Source: an uncultured Prevotella sp. (GTDB taxonomy: Bacteria > Bacteroidota > Bacteroidia > Bacteroidales > Bacteroidaceae). Taken from it: 22,037 nt of DNA. Below the pieces are notes generated by a model. It did no database searches. It worked only from the letters and a program-made list of their open reading frames with translations, and had not been told where the DNA came from. Location of the stretch: NCBI GenBank assembly GCA_937877685.1, contig CALFGU010000170.1, positions 1 to 22,037 on the forward strand, read 5' to 3'. Below, one piece after another: positions 6,967-15,324 of this stretch; the first letter of the stretch is position 1, and each line of letters begins with the position of its first letter. Position numbers and translations under genes: made by a program.

Positions 6967-7070
6967 AAGGAGAAATGAGAAAGGAGAAATGAGAAAGTGC
7001 CATGCGGTGCGGTATTACAGTCCGCAGGGTCTTTCTCATTTCTCATTTCTCCTTTCTCATTTTCCATTTC
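6967..7070 (+). repeat. Inverted repeat with tandem 14-bp units between pepD and mutL
   Basis: The left arm holds two perfect copies of AAGGAGAAATGAGA (6967-6980 and 6981-6994). The right arm (about 7031-7060) carries the complement of the same purine-rich motif, including a 21-base perfect match to the left arm. The roughly 35-base centre contains a smaller GC-rich hairpin. The RNA could fold into a long stem, but no clean U tract marks it as a terminator. Confidence 0.65.
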
Positions 7071-7099
7071 CCCTTTTTCCTTTCTCTTTTTCCAAAACT

Positions 7100-8968
7100 A
7101 TGGACATTATCCATTTGCTTCCCGATTCCGTAGCTAACCAAATTGCAGCCGGCGAGGTGATTCAGCGCCCCGCCAGTGTGGTGAAAGAATTGGTTGAAAA
7201 TGCTATTGACGCTGGGGCAACCTCCATACAAATCCATATTGTCGATGCCGGGAAAACCATCATTCAGGTTATCGACAACGGGAAAGGCATGAGCGAAACC
7301 GACGCACGCATGGCCTTTGAACGTCATGCCACCTCGAAAATACGCACTGCCGACGACCTCTTCACACTCCAAACTATGGGATTCCGCGGAGAGGCTTTGC
7401 CGTCTATTGCTGCCGTAGCGCAGGTTGAATTACGCACACGATTGGCGGGCAATGACTGTGGCACATGCATACAAATCGAAGGTTCAAAGATTACCAACAG
7501 CGAGGTCATCATGTGTCCGCAAGGCGCCAACTTCATTGTAAAAAACTTGTTCTTCAATATCCCTGCGCGCCGTAAGTTTCTCAAATCCAACCAAACAGAA
7601 CTCAACAACATTCTGCAGGAATTTGAACGCATCGCACTGGCTCACCCTAACATCACCTTCTCACTCAATCACGGCGACAGCCAACTTTACAACCTGCAAC
7701 CCCAGAACTTTCACCGCCGCATTATCGACCTTTTTGGCAAACGCTATGAGAAATTGCTCGTGCCCGTTGCCGTAGAAACATCATTAGTAACCATAAACGG
7801 TTTCGTAGGTCTTCCCTCAAGCGCCAAGAAGAAAGGGTGTGCACAATTCTTCCTCACCAACGGTCGCTTCATGCGCCACCCCTATTTTGCGAAAAGCATC
7901 ATCTCCGCCTTCGACCGCCTTATTGCCGAGGGCGATCAAGTGCCCTTCTTCATCAACCTTACCGTTGACCCCGCGAAATTAGACGTAAACATCCACCCTC
8001 AAAAGACAGAAATCAAATTTGAGGACGACGTAGCCATTTTCCAAATCCTTCAAGCGGCCGTAAGAGAAACTTTGGGGCGCCACAATGCAGTTCCCAGCAT
8101 CGATTTCGACACGGAAAATCGCCCGGACTTTCCTGGGATGGGAAGTATGGCGAATGGTGACGACACACCGCTTTTCACCGCCCCCACCATCGAGGTTGAC
8201 ACTTCCTTTAACCCATTCAACACGGGAAGTGAGGGGAATGAGCGAAAGGAGCGCGCAGAGAAGACTTGGAGCACCCCGACGAGTGCGCCAAGAGAGTGGA
8301 AAAGCATTTATGATACGCTCATTCCGCAACAAGAGGAAGAATCCTTGGAGGAACAAACTTCGTTACTCTCTGCCTTAGGTCTTGACAACGACAAAGTATG
8401 GGAGAAAGGCAGTGCAGACGTGCTTCAAGTGCGCGGACGCTATGTGATTACGCAAACACAGAAAGGGTTGTTAATCGTTGACCAACACCGCGCACACGTA
8501 CGTATATTATATGAGCAATACATGAAGCAGTTTGCTACGGAGCGCAGTATCTCACAAATGCTCTTGCTCCCCTTGCTTGTGCAACTTTCACCCAAAGAAA
8601 TGGCGGTTTTGTCCATCATCAACGACGAACTTGAAGGCGCTGGATTTGAACTGAGTCCCCTCGGAGGAGGCGATTTTCAAATCCTTGCCGTACCAGCAGG
8701 CACTGAGAATGCACACCCTGAGCAAATATTGATGGAACTTCTCAGTTCCGACCTTTCCACTGAGAACCTCAAGGAACGCATTACTCACACCATCGCCAAC
8801 GTGTTATCTCAGCGTTCCTCCATTGCCTATGGGCAATACCTCAGTCAGGCAGAATGCACCGACCTACTCGACCATCTGTTTGAACTCTCAACGTCAACAT
8901 TCACCCCAAATGGGCAGCGCATCTACACCGTAATGACAGACTCAGAATTGACACAAGCATTCAATTAA
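7100..8968 (+). CDS. mutL: DNA mismatch repair protein MutL
   Basis: A 622-residue MutL. The N-terminal GHKL ATPase is complete: Glu30 and Asn34 in KELVENAIDAGA, DNGKGM at 59-64, and FRGEALPSI. The transducer domain (about 210-335) includes NGRFMRHPY and VNIHPQKTEI. A variable linker at about 340-445 precedes the C-terminal dimerisation domain. The endonuclease motif DQHAxxExxxxE is altered: at 461-472 the sequence is DQHRAHVRILYE, so the Ala and first Glu are replaced. The usual late CPHGRP zinc motif is replaced by TPNGQR. The protein is therefore probably a non-nicking MutL that needs a partner. An upstream in-frame ATG at 6989 would translate the inverted repeat, so the ATG at 7100 is used. 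Confidence 0.93.
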   Translation: MDIIHLLPDSVANQIAAGEVIQRPASVVKELVENAIDAGATSIQIHIVDAGKTIIQVIDNGKGMSETDARMAFERHATSKIRTADDLFTLQTMGFRGEALPSIAAVAQVELRTRLAGNDCGTCIQIEGSKITNSEVIMCPQGANFIVKNLFFNIPARRKFLKSNQTELNNILQEFERIALAHPNITFSLNHGDSQLYNLQPQNFHRRIIDLFGKRYEKLLVPVAVETSLVTINGFVGLPSSAKKKGCAQFFLTNGRFMRHPYFAKSIISAFDRLIAEGDQVPFFINLTVDPAKLDVNIHPQKTEIKFEDDVAIFQILQAAVRETLGRHNAVPSIDFDTENRPDFPGMGSMANGDDTPLFTAPTIEVDTSFNPFNTGSEGNERKERAEKTWSTPTSAPREWKSIYDTLIPQQEEESLEEQTSLLSALGLDNDKVWEKGSADVLQVRGRYVITQTQKGLLIVDQHRAHVRILYEQYMKQFATERSISQMLLLPLLVQLSPKEMAVLSIINDELEGAGFELSPLGGGDFQILAVPAGTENAHPEQILMELLSSDLSTENLKERITHTIANVLSQRSSIAYGQYLSQAECTDLLDHLFELSTSTFTPNGQRIYTVMTDSELTQAFN

Positions 8969-9029
8969 AGGAAACAGAGTGTATCATCGACTTCACGCAG
9001 TTGATGACACGCGTTAACGACACAATCAT

Positions 9030-9060
9030 AGGAGGTACCTTTGTAGGTACCTCCTTTTCA
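9030..9060 (+). terminator. Terminator of mutL
   Basis: Perfect 11-base arms AGGAGGTACCT/AGGTACCTCCT (9030-9040, 9045-9055) with a four-base loop are followed by TTTTCATTTTT, about 60 bases after the mutL stop. Confidence 0.85.
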
Positions 9061-9202
9061 TTTTTACGAACTTCTGAGAGCGGTAAAATATGGATTACCA
9101 CAACAATAGATGCCCTTTTCCCAGTCTCTCAGCACAAACTTAAAATCAGCGTCAAAATAAAACTTCAAATAGGGCAAACAATTTGAGACTTTGCACGTCT
9201 CA

Positions 9203-9350
9203 TTTGGGTACTTAGGAGCGCTTAAAATAGACATTGTTTCAAGAATAAGAATTTGCGAGGGGAAAGCACGTATAATTTGAAGAAACAAATCAGATTTCTT
9301 AACACCCGCAAAACAAGGATAGATTCTTAAATCCTACGTAAGTACCCAAA
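9203..9350. repeat. 12-bp inverted repeat pair, 148 bp end to end
   Basis: TTTGGGTACTTA (9203-9214) recurs as its exact complement at 9339-9350, framing 124 bases of AT-rich non-coding DNA. No target-site duplication is obvious. It could be a small non-autonomous element or chance. Confidence 0.4.
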
Positions 9351-9633
9351 AAAAATGTCAAAATGCCACTTTATTACAAATCTTGAGTTTTAAACCCAAT
9401 ACACTTACATTTTGATATATAAATAATGCAAATTCGACAACACAACCATACATCTTCTTACGTTTTGCTACTATCAAACTGAAAGTTGCGCACGGAAGTA
9501 GTTGACAAAAATGTCAGAAATGTCGGTTCTCAAAATTCATTTTGCTCAAACATTCACAAATATGCCTTTCTTGTGCAATCATTCGGCACAGAAAAAACTT
9601 TAATGTGCAATTCTAAAAAAAATATAAAATCTC

Positions 9634-9664
9634 TTTGTAATCTAAGATTTCTTCAATAACTTTG
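9634..9664 (+). promoter_or_regulatory. Bacteroidota-type promoter of ppdK
   Basis: TTTG (9634-9637), a 19-base spacer and TAACTTTG (9657-9664) match the consensus exactly. Start of transcription is expected near 9671, giving a leader of about 44 bases before the ATG. Confidence 0.8.
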
Positions 9665-9714
9665 CGCTCAACCATGTATATATTATAATTAACGTTATAT
9701 AAACATTTCTAACA

Positions 9715-12429
9715 ATGGCAAACGAAAAAAGAGTTTACACCTTCGGTAATGGTGAAGCTGAAGGACGTGCTGACATGCGTAACACGCTTGGCGGTAAGGG
9801 TGCGAACCTCGCGGAAATGAACCTCATCGGTGTTCCTGTTCCTCCCGGTTTCACTATCACTACAGATTGCTGTAACGAATACTACGAAGTAGGTAAGGAC
9901 AAGATGGTTGAGCTCCTCAAGAGCGACGTTGAAAAGGCAATCAACCACGTTGAAGGTTTGATGAACAGCAAATTCGGCGACATCGAAAATCCCTTGCTCG
10001 TATCAGTACGCTCAGGTGCACGCGCTTCAATGCCCGGTATGATGGATACTATCCTTAACCTCGGTTTGAACGACAATGTAGTTGCTGGTATCATTCGCAA
10101 GACTGGTAACGCTCGTTTCGCTTGGGACTCTTACCGTCGTTTCGTTCAGATGTACGGTGACGTTGTTTTGGGTATGAAACCCGTAAACAAGGAAGACATC
10201 GACCCATTTGAAGCTATCATCGAAGAAGTTAAGGAAGCTAAGGGCGTTAAGCTCGACAACGAACTCGAAGTTGCTGACCTCCAGGAACTCGTTGTGAAGT
10301 TTAAGGCTGCTGTAAAGGCTCAGACAGGTAAGGACTTCCCCAACGATGCTTACGAACAATTGTGGGGTGCTATCTGCGCTGTGTTTGACTCTTGGATGAA
10401 CGACCGTGCTATCCTCTATCGTAAGATGGAAGGTATTCCCGCTGAATGGGGTACTGCTGTAAACGTACAGGCAATGGTATTCGGTAATATGGGTTCAAAC
10501 TCTGCTACCGGTGTTGCATTCTCCCGTAACCCTGCTACAGGTGAAAACAAATTCTACGGAGAATGGTTGATCAATGCTCAAGGTGAGGACGTTGTTGCAG
10601 GTATCCGTACCCCTAACCCTCTTAACGAAGCTACCAAAAACGACCATAACAAACATCTTGATTCATTGGAAACTGCAATGCCTGTTGTTTACAATGAACT
10701 TGATGAAATCCAAAAGAATCTTGAGCTTCACTTCAAAGATATGCAAGATATCGAGTTTACCATCCAGGATGGAAAACTTTGGATGCTTCAATGCCGTGTT
10801 GGTAAGAGAACCGGTCTTGCTGCTTTGAATATGGCAATGGATATGCTTCACGAAGGTCTTATCGATGAAAAGACAGCAGTAATGAGAGTTGCTCCTTCTC
10901 AATTGGATGAGATCCTTCACCCTATCCTTGACCCTAAAGCTGAAAAGAATGCTGAAGTTGTTGCTAAAGGTCTTCCTGCAGGTCCAGGTGGTGCTGTTGG
11001 TAAGATTGTCTTCACAGCTGAAGATGCTGTTGCAGCTCAACAACGTGGTGAAAAAGTTATTTTGGTTCGTGAAGAAACCAATCCTGAAGACGTAGAAGGT
11101 ATGCGTGCTGCTGACGGTCTTTTGACTGCTCGCGGTGGTATGACTTCACACGCTGCACTTGTTGCTCGTGGTTGGGGTAAATGCTGTATCGTAGGTTGCG
11201 ATGCATTGCATATCATTATGAATGGAGCTGAAAGAGCTCTAAAAATTGGAGACAAAACATACAAAGAAGGTGATGTATTCTCTCTAAATGGTAGCAAAGG
11301 TCTTGTATATGACACAGCTATCGAAACAATGGACGCTTCTGAAAACGAAAGATTCATTGAATATATGAATATCGTTGACAAATATCGTGTTCTAGGTGTA
11401 AGAACCAATGCTGAAAACCCTCAAGATGCTCAAAACGCTATCAATATGGGTGCTGAAGGTATCGGTCTGTTCCGTATCGAGCATATGTTCTATGGTGCAA
11501 ACTCAGAACAACCTCTTGCAAAACTTAGAAAGATGATTCTTTCAAGCAACACAGAGGAGAGAGTTGCAGCTCTTGATGAACTTCGTCCTTTCGTAATCGA
11601 AGCAGTAAGAGAAACAATGAGAGTAATGGACGGTAAATCAGTTACTTTCCGTCTTCTTGACCCACCTTTGCACGAATTTGTTCCTCACACAGCTGAAAAA
11701 CAACAAGAACTTGCTGATGAATTCGGTATCTCTGTAGAAGATGTTCGCAAACGTGGTGAATCTCTTCAAGAAACCAACCCTATGATGGGTCATAGAGGTG
11801 TTCGTCTTGGTATCTCATTCCCTGAAATCAGCAAAATGCAATTCAACGCTATCTTCACAGCGACTGCACAACTTCTAAAAGAAGGTTTGAATCCAAGACC
11901 TGAAATTATGGTTCCTGTAACAGTTTCTGTTAACGAGCTTGATTTCCAAAAGAGACTTTGCGAAGAAGTACGCGCTGAAGTTGAAAAAGCTGAAGGTGTT
12001 AAGATTGATTACTTGTATGGTACTATGATTGAGATCCCTCGTGCTGCTATCACAGCTGACCAAATGGCTAAAACTGCACAATTCTTCTCATTCGGTACTA
12101 ACGACTTGACACAGATGACTTTCGGTTTCTCTCGTGACGATATCGGTGGATTTATGAAAGATTATCTTGACAACAAGATCCTTCCTGGCGATCCATTCCA
12201 AACCATCGACAGAGAATCAGTTGGTGCATTGATTGAAACAGGTGTTACCAAAGGCCGTTCAACCAACGAAAATCTTAAAATTGGTATTTGCGGTGAGCAC
12301 GGTGGTGATCCAGACTCAGTTGAGTTCTGCCATCTAATCGGAATGAACTATGTATCTTGCTCTCCTTTCCGCGTGCCTATTGCAAGACTTGCAGCGGCTC
12401 AAGCAGCAATCCGTTTCCCTAAGAAATAG
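9715..12429 (+). CDS. ppdK: Pyruvate, phosphate dikinase
   Basis: A full-length 904-residue PPDK. It interconverts pyruvate + ATP + Pi with phosphoenolpyruvate + AMP + PPi in central carbon metabolism. The N-terminal nucleotide-binding domain holds GGKGANLAEM, VSVRSGARASMPGMMDT and NMGSNSATGVAFSRNPATGE. The swivelling phosphohistidine domain has catalytic His479 in GGMTSHAALVARGWGK. The C-terminal PEP/pyruvate barrel has FRIEHMF, MMGHRGVRLG, FSFGTNDLTQM and catalytic Cys859 in GICGEHGGDP. All key residues are present and the frame is unbroken. Codon use changes sharply within the gene. Before about 10,430 Lys is mostly AAG, Arg CGT/CGC and Leu often CTC. After about 10,640 Lys is mostly AAA, AGA becomes common and Leu is mostly CTT, so the gene appears to be a mosaic of two Bacteroidales alleles. 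Confidence 0.96.
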   Translation: MANEKRVYTFGNGEAEGRADMRNTLGGKGANLAEMNLIGVPVPPGFTITTDCCNEYYEVGKDKMVELLKSDVEKAINHVEGLMNSKFGDIENPLLVSVRSGARASMPGMMDTILNLGLNDNVVAGIIRKTGNARFAWDSYRRFVQMYGDVVLGMKPVNKEDIDPFEAIIEEVKEAKGVKLDNELEVADLQELVVKFKAAVKAQTGKDFPNDAYEQLWGAICAVFDSWMNDRAILYRKMEGIPAEWGTAVNVQAMVFGNMGSNSATGVAFSRNPATGENKFYGEWLINAQGEDVVAGIRTPNPLNEATKNDHNKHLDSLETAMPVVYNELDEIQKNLELHFKDMQDIEFTIQDGKLWMLQCRVGKRTGLAALNMAMDMLHEGLIDEKTAVMRVAPSQLDEILHPILDPKAEKNAEVVAKGLPAGPGGAVGKIVFTAEDAVAAQQRGEKVILVREETNPEDVEGMRAADGLLTARGGMTSHAALVARGWGKCCIVGCDALHIIMNGAERALKIGDKTYKEGDVFSLNGSKGLVYDTAIETMDASENERFIEYMNIVDKYRVLGVRTNAENPQDAQNAINMGAEGIGLFRIEHMFYGANSEQPLAKLRKMILSSNTEERVAALDELRPFVIEAVRETMRVMDGKSVTFRLLDPPLHEFVPHTAEKQQELADEFGISVEDVRKRGESLQETNPMMGHRGVRLGISFPEISKMQFNAIFTATAQLLKEGLNPRPEIMVPVTVSVNELDFQKRLCEEVRAEVEKAEGVKIDYLYGTMIEIPRAAITADQMAKTAQFFSFGTNDLTQMTFGFSRDDIGGFMKDYLDNKILPGDPFQTIDRESVGALIETGVTKGRSTNENLKIGICGEHGGDPDSVEFCHLIGMNYVSCSPFRVPIARLAAAQAAIRFPKK

Positions 12430-12461
12430 GTAAATCTGCTTTAGAGCAGACAACATAAATG

Positions 12462-12497
12462 ATAGTGGCATACTTCAGTGTGCCACTATTTTTTTTG
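12462..12497 (+). terminator. Terminator of ppdK
   Basis: An 11-bp stem (12462-12472 with 12479-12489, one G-U pair) and a six-base loop are followed by an uninterrupted run of T. The T run also supplies the -33 TTTG of the next promoter. Confidence 0.85.
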
Positions 12498-12525
12498 ATA
12501 TTGAGGACCAATTAACCTATTTTTG
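12494..12525 (+). promoter_or_regulatory. Bacteroidota-type promoter of the DUF3667 gene
   Basis: TTTG (12494-12497), a 20-base spacer and TATTTTTG (12518-12525) match the consensus. The predicted start near 12532 lies after the first in-frame ATG (12523), which rules that start out. Confidence 0.7.
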
Positions 12526-12549
12526 CATTCTTTACTAAAGGGTAGAACA

Positions 12550-13653
12550 ATGAGCAAAAACAAAGAGAATCAAAGCTATACACCATATAAGAATTGTCTT
12601 AATTGCGGAGCGGAACTGAATGGAAAATTTTGCCACGAATGTGGACAACAAGTAACCAATCCTAATCCAAGTATATGGGGGTTTGTATTTGAATATTTCA
12701 GTAACGCAATTATGTGGGATCCGAGATTCTTCAAAAGCCTTTGGACACTTATTAAAAAGCCGGGACTGCTCACACAAGAATTTATATCAGGTAAATTCAT
12801 ATCATATATCCATCCTTTGAAGATGAATATGTTTATGCTCTTTATTCTACTGACCCTTTTCATTTTCTTCTCAGGAACAGAGAAATTGAACAACTCCATT
12901 CAGGATTTAGCTGAGAATAAGGATTTTATATCATATATGCAATTTGACTCAGCTGTAAAAAATCCTGAATATGCGAAGAAATTGGAAGATAGTCCTTTAG
13001 ACACTATAAAATTATGTGCGACACTGCTTATTGCTGAAGGAAACTATCCGTATATAACTCACATAGAGACCATAGAGACCATAGAGAAATATAATGAACA
13101 ATATTCCGACAAATGGATTGCTGTAGTACCCAGCGTACTTATAGAAGATAAAATTATAGTAGAACATAGTGATGGATTCTACTATATCAATTCAGAAAAC
13201 AGCCCCAATACCCAAGACAATCTTAAAATATTTGCCGATGTAGGGGAAAAGATGATCAATCTTCTGACAAAGTATTTTCCATTGCTTATATTGTTCACAG
13301 CACCCATCCTCTCTTTCTCATTGCGATTAGTCAGACGAAAGGATAACTTGCCATATATCAACCACTTCATATTCTCATTACACTATACTGCCCTATTGGA
13401 ATCCATCGCAATTATGGCATTTTTGATCAATCTTGTCATTGACATTCCAATGTGGATACTTCAAGTAGTGTTCTTTACAAGTTCCTGTGCATATCTTACC
13501 ATTGCATTCCGTCGTGTCTATGAGACAAAATCGTGGAGCGGGGCTATTTGCAATGCATTACTCACAAGTTTTATTTATGCTTTGATTATTTTGTTGGCAT
13601 TTGCGGTCATATTCCTTATTGCTTGTATTGCTATTGCATATACACACGCCTAA
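12550..13653 (+). CDS. DUF3667-type zinc-ribbon membrane protein
   Basis: A 367-residue protein of unknown function. An N-terminal zinc ribbon has Cys16/Cys19 and Cys28/Cys31 in CLNCGAELNGKFCHECG. The segment WDPRFFKSLWTLIKKPG...EFISGKFISYIHPLK is the DUF3667 signature just before the first membrane helix (LFILLTLFIFF). A loop of about 130 residues, probably outside the cytoplasm, follows. Three to five more membrane segments occur towards the C-terminus (KYFPLLILFTAPILSF, LLESIAIMAFLINLVI, IPMWILQVVFFTSS, and the last 35 residues). The loop holds a small IET-type repeat from three 9-base units near 13,070. The ATG at 12,550 is chosen because the one at 12,523 lies inside the promoter box. 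The gene appears monocistronic. Confidence 0.8.
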   Translation: MSKNKENQSYTPYKNCLNCGAELNGKFCHECGQQVTNPNPSIWGFVFEYFSNAIMWDPRFFKSLWTLIKKPGLLTQEFISGKFISYIHPLKMNMFMLFILLTLFIFFSGTEKLNNSIQDLAENKDFISYMQFDSAVKNPEYAKKLEDSPLDTIKLCATLLIAEGNYPYITHIETIETIEKYNEQYSDKWIAVVPSVLIEDKIIVEHSDGFYYINSENSPNTQDNLKIFADVGEKMINLLTKYFPLLILFTAPILSFSLRLVRRKDNLPYINHFIFSLHYTALLESIAIMAFLINLVIDIPMWILQVVFFTSSCAYLTIAFRRVYETKSWSGAICNALLTSFIYALIILLAFAVIFLIACIAIAYTHA

Positions 13654-13762
13654 AAGACAAATTATTTAATAAAAACTAACTCCATTTTGTCACAACTTAA
13701 AAGATTTTGCATTCATATACAAAAGAAGTAGTATAAACTAACATAATTCGCTCATTTTTTCG

Positions 13763-13770
13763 TATATTTG
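13763..13770 (+). promoter_or_regulatory. Likely -7 box of the four-gene exported operon
   Basis: TATATTTG matches TAnnTTTG and lies 57 bases before the first gene's ATG. No exact TTTG partner is found at the usual spacing. Confidence 0.5.
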
Positions 13771-13826
13771 TTGCTAACGAAAAAGAAATACGACTGCGAA
13801 TTTACTAAACACTAATTCTAAAGAAT

Positions 13827-14318
13827 ATGAAATCTATTTTTAAAATCATTTGTCTTACAGCAATTTTACTAACCGCATATCCATCTGCAGCTCAGAACTA
13901 CACAATGAAAAACTCTAAAAACTACGAAGTGGTTAATCTTGGAGTGGCAACTGATGGAACAAAACTAATCAAGGTTTATGTTACTCATAGAAATAAGAAT
14001 AAAGCTATAGCAGAGGCGAAGAAAGCTGCCATTGAAACAATTATCTTCAGCGGTGTTCCTTCTGCAGGAACAGTAAGTGGAACCCCTGCCCTATGTTCAA
14101 TTGCTGATGAACAAAAACACGCAAGCTTTTTTGAGAAATTCTTTGAACCAGGAGGACAATTTTTAAGATATGTGAACATCACTTCGGATGATGATGCTGA
14201 TATTACAAAAGTAAAAGGTGGATACAAAGTGGGAATTGTTGTTCAAGTATTGTACGACAACTTGCGCAAAGATCTTGAATCAGCAGGCATCGTAAAATCA
14301 CTTAATTACGGATTCTAA
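13827..14318 (+). CDS. Exported protein of unknown function, first gene of operon, 163 aa
   Basis: A signal peptide of about 22 residues (MKSIFKIICLTAILLTAYPSAAQ) is followed by a compact domain of some 140 residues. The mature part begins YEVVNLGVATDGTKLIKVYVT. A helix IAEAKKAAIETIIFSGVP follows, then the sequence FFEKFFEPGGQFLRYV and a strand-rich end (GGYKVGIVVQVLYDNLRKDLE). The strand-helix-strand layout, with an Ala/Lys-rich helix after a first strand pair, resembles LPP20/CsgG-like periplasmic domains, but this is my structural impression only. I recall uncharacterised Bacteroides relatives. It is followed by three further exported proteins at 23, 5 and 31 bases, so the four probably share a transcript and location. 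Confidence 0.75.
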   Translation: MKSIFKIICLTAILLTAYPSAAQNYTMKNSKNYEVVNLGVATDGTKLIKVYVTHRNKNKAIAEAKKAAIETIIFSGVPSAGTVSGTPALCSIADEQKHASFFEKFFEPGGQFLRYVNITSDDDADITKVKGGYKVGIVVQVLYDNLRKDLESAGIVKSLNYGF

Positions 14319-14341
14319 TTTTGAAATAAACTACAATCTAT

Positions 14342-15313
14342 ATGAAAATCAAGAACTTATTTTTAGCAGGTCTCTTTATGCTATCTGCTTGTACTCTTTG
14401 GGGACAAGCCAAAAAACCTATTATAATGGTTATCCCAAGTGACGCATATTGTAATCGCGCCGGATATGTTACAACCTACCAAGACGCTAATGGAAAGACT
14501 GTTACTGTCGCTGATTACGAAAAAGCATTTATTCAGGACGAAGAATTGCGTCTTGCAATATCTGAGCTTTCAACCATTATGTCCAACAGACAATTCCCTC
14601 TCAAAGACTTGGAGGCTACTCTTAAAAACCTTAAGAATCAAAGTATTGAACAAGCTCTATTCGAGGGTTCTGCCGGTGGCAGCATCGTTGAATCGCCACT
14701 TGACAAAATCAAAAGAACAGCTAAAGCTGATATTATTATGGACCTTGATTTCAGTGTAAAGAAAAATGGTCCCAGAAAGTATATCTCATTCAACCTCAGA
14801 GGATTGGATGCATACACCAATAAAGTTATCACAGCTGTTTCCGGTGATGGCAAGCCTTCATCATCGGCCTCAATCGGACTTTTGATCGAAGAAGCTGTCC
14901 TTAATTATATGGACTCATTCAATGCTTCTTTGCAAAACCATTTCAACGATATGTTTGAAAACGGTAGAGAAGTTGCCATTTCCATCAAAATGACCAACAA
15001 CTGTCCTATATCTTTGTCTGACGATGTTGAATTTATGGGAGAGACAGTCCAACTTCAGGACATCCTCGATTACTGGATGGATGAGAACACTGTTGGTCGT
15101 CGTTTTTCAAGAGCAAATGCCGGTGACAACTTCATTGATTATGAGCAAGTTCGCATCCCTCTTTACAAAACTGTCCTTGGAAAAGAGAGAGCTATTGATG
15201 CAAGAGGATTTGCTGTAGATTTGGGTAAATTCCTAAGTAAAGAACCTTTCAATCTCCCTTACAAGATTTACGAAAGAGGTTTAGGTAATGTTTGGATCGT
15301 TATTGGTGAATAA
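14342..15313 (+). CDS. Exported DUF6175-like protein, second gene of operon, 323 aa
   Basis: An N-terminal export signal (MKIKNLFLAGLFMLSACTLWGQ) could be read either by signal peptidase I or, through LSAC at Cys17, as a lipoprotein signal. The mature protein begins KKPIIMVIPSDAYCNRAGYVTTYQDANG. It contains RQFPLKDLEATLKNL, then ESPLDKIKRTAKADIIMDLDFSV and SFNLRGLDAYTNKVI, followed by an Ala/Ser-rich helical segment and NHFNDMFENGREVAI. These features fit a Bacteroidota family I know as DUF6175. The pattern 'AKADIIMDLDFSV ... KYISFNLRGLDAYT' is like lipoproteins of the GNA1162/TolB-N/CsgG type, where a tandem alpha/beta domain assembles at the outer membrane. Function is unknown. Confidence 0.7.
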   Translation: MKIKNLFLAGLFMLSACTLWGQAKKPIIMVIPSDAYCNRAGYVTTYQDANGKTVTVADYEKAFIQDEELRLAISELSTIMSNRQFPLKDLEATLKNLKNQSIEQALFEGSAGGSIVESPLDKIKRTAKADIIMDLDFSVKKNGPRKYISFNLRGLDAYTNKVITAVSGDGKPSSSASIGLLIEEAVLNYMDSFNASLQNHFNDMFENGREVAISIKMTNNCPISLSDDVEFMGETVQLQDILDYWMDENTVGRRFSRANAGDNFIDYEQVRIPLYKTVLGKERAIDARGFAVDLGKFLSKEPFNLPYKIYERGLGNVWIVIGE

Positions 15314-15324
15314 TTATTGTGATT

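Larger units (their letters stand above)
8969..9714. other. 746-base intergenic region between mutL and ppdK
   Basis: It contains the mutL terminator (9030-9060), a pair of 12-bp inverted repeats (9203-9214 and 9339-9350) and the ppdK promoter (9634-9664). A minus-strand open frame of 74 codons (9064-9288) has no recognisable domain and no promoter and is not called as a gene. The rest is AT-rich with no visible RNA gene. Confidence 0.55.

Noticed and set aside
6989..7099. Longer MutL start at 6989
   Set aside because: The extra 37 residues translate the inverted repeat; the family start MDIIHLLPDSVANQIAAGEV begins at 7100.
9715..12429. Frameshift or pseudogene as explanation for the codon change in ppdK
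   Set aside because: The frame is continuous and all catalytic residues are present; the change is in codon style, not in integrity.
12523..12549. Longer start of the DUF3667 protein
   Set aside because: It falls inside the TATTTTTG promoter box; the next ATG fits the zinc-ribbon start.
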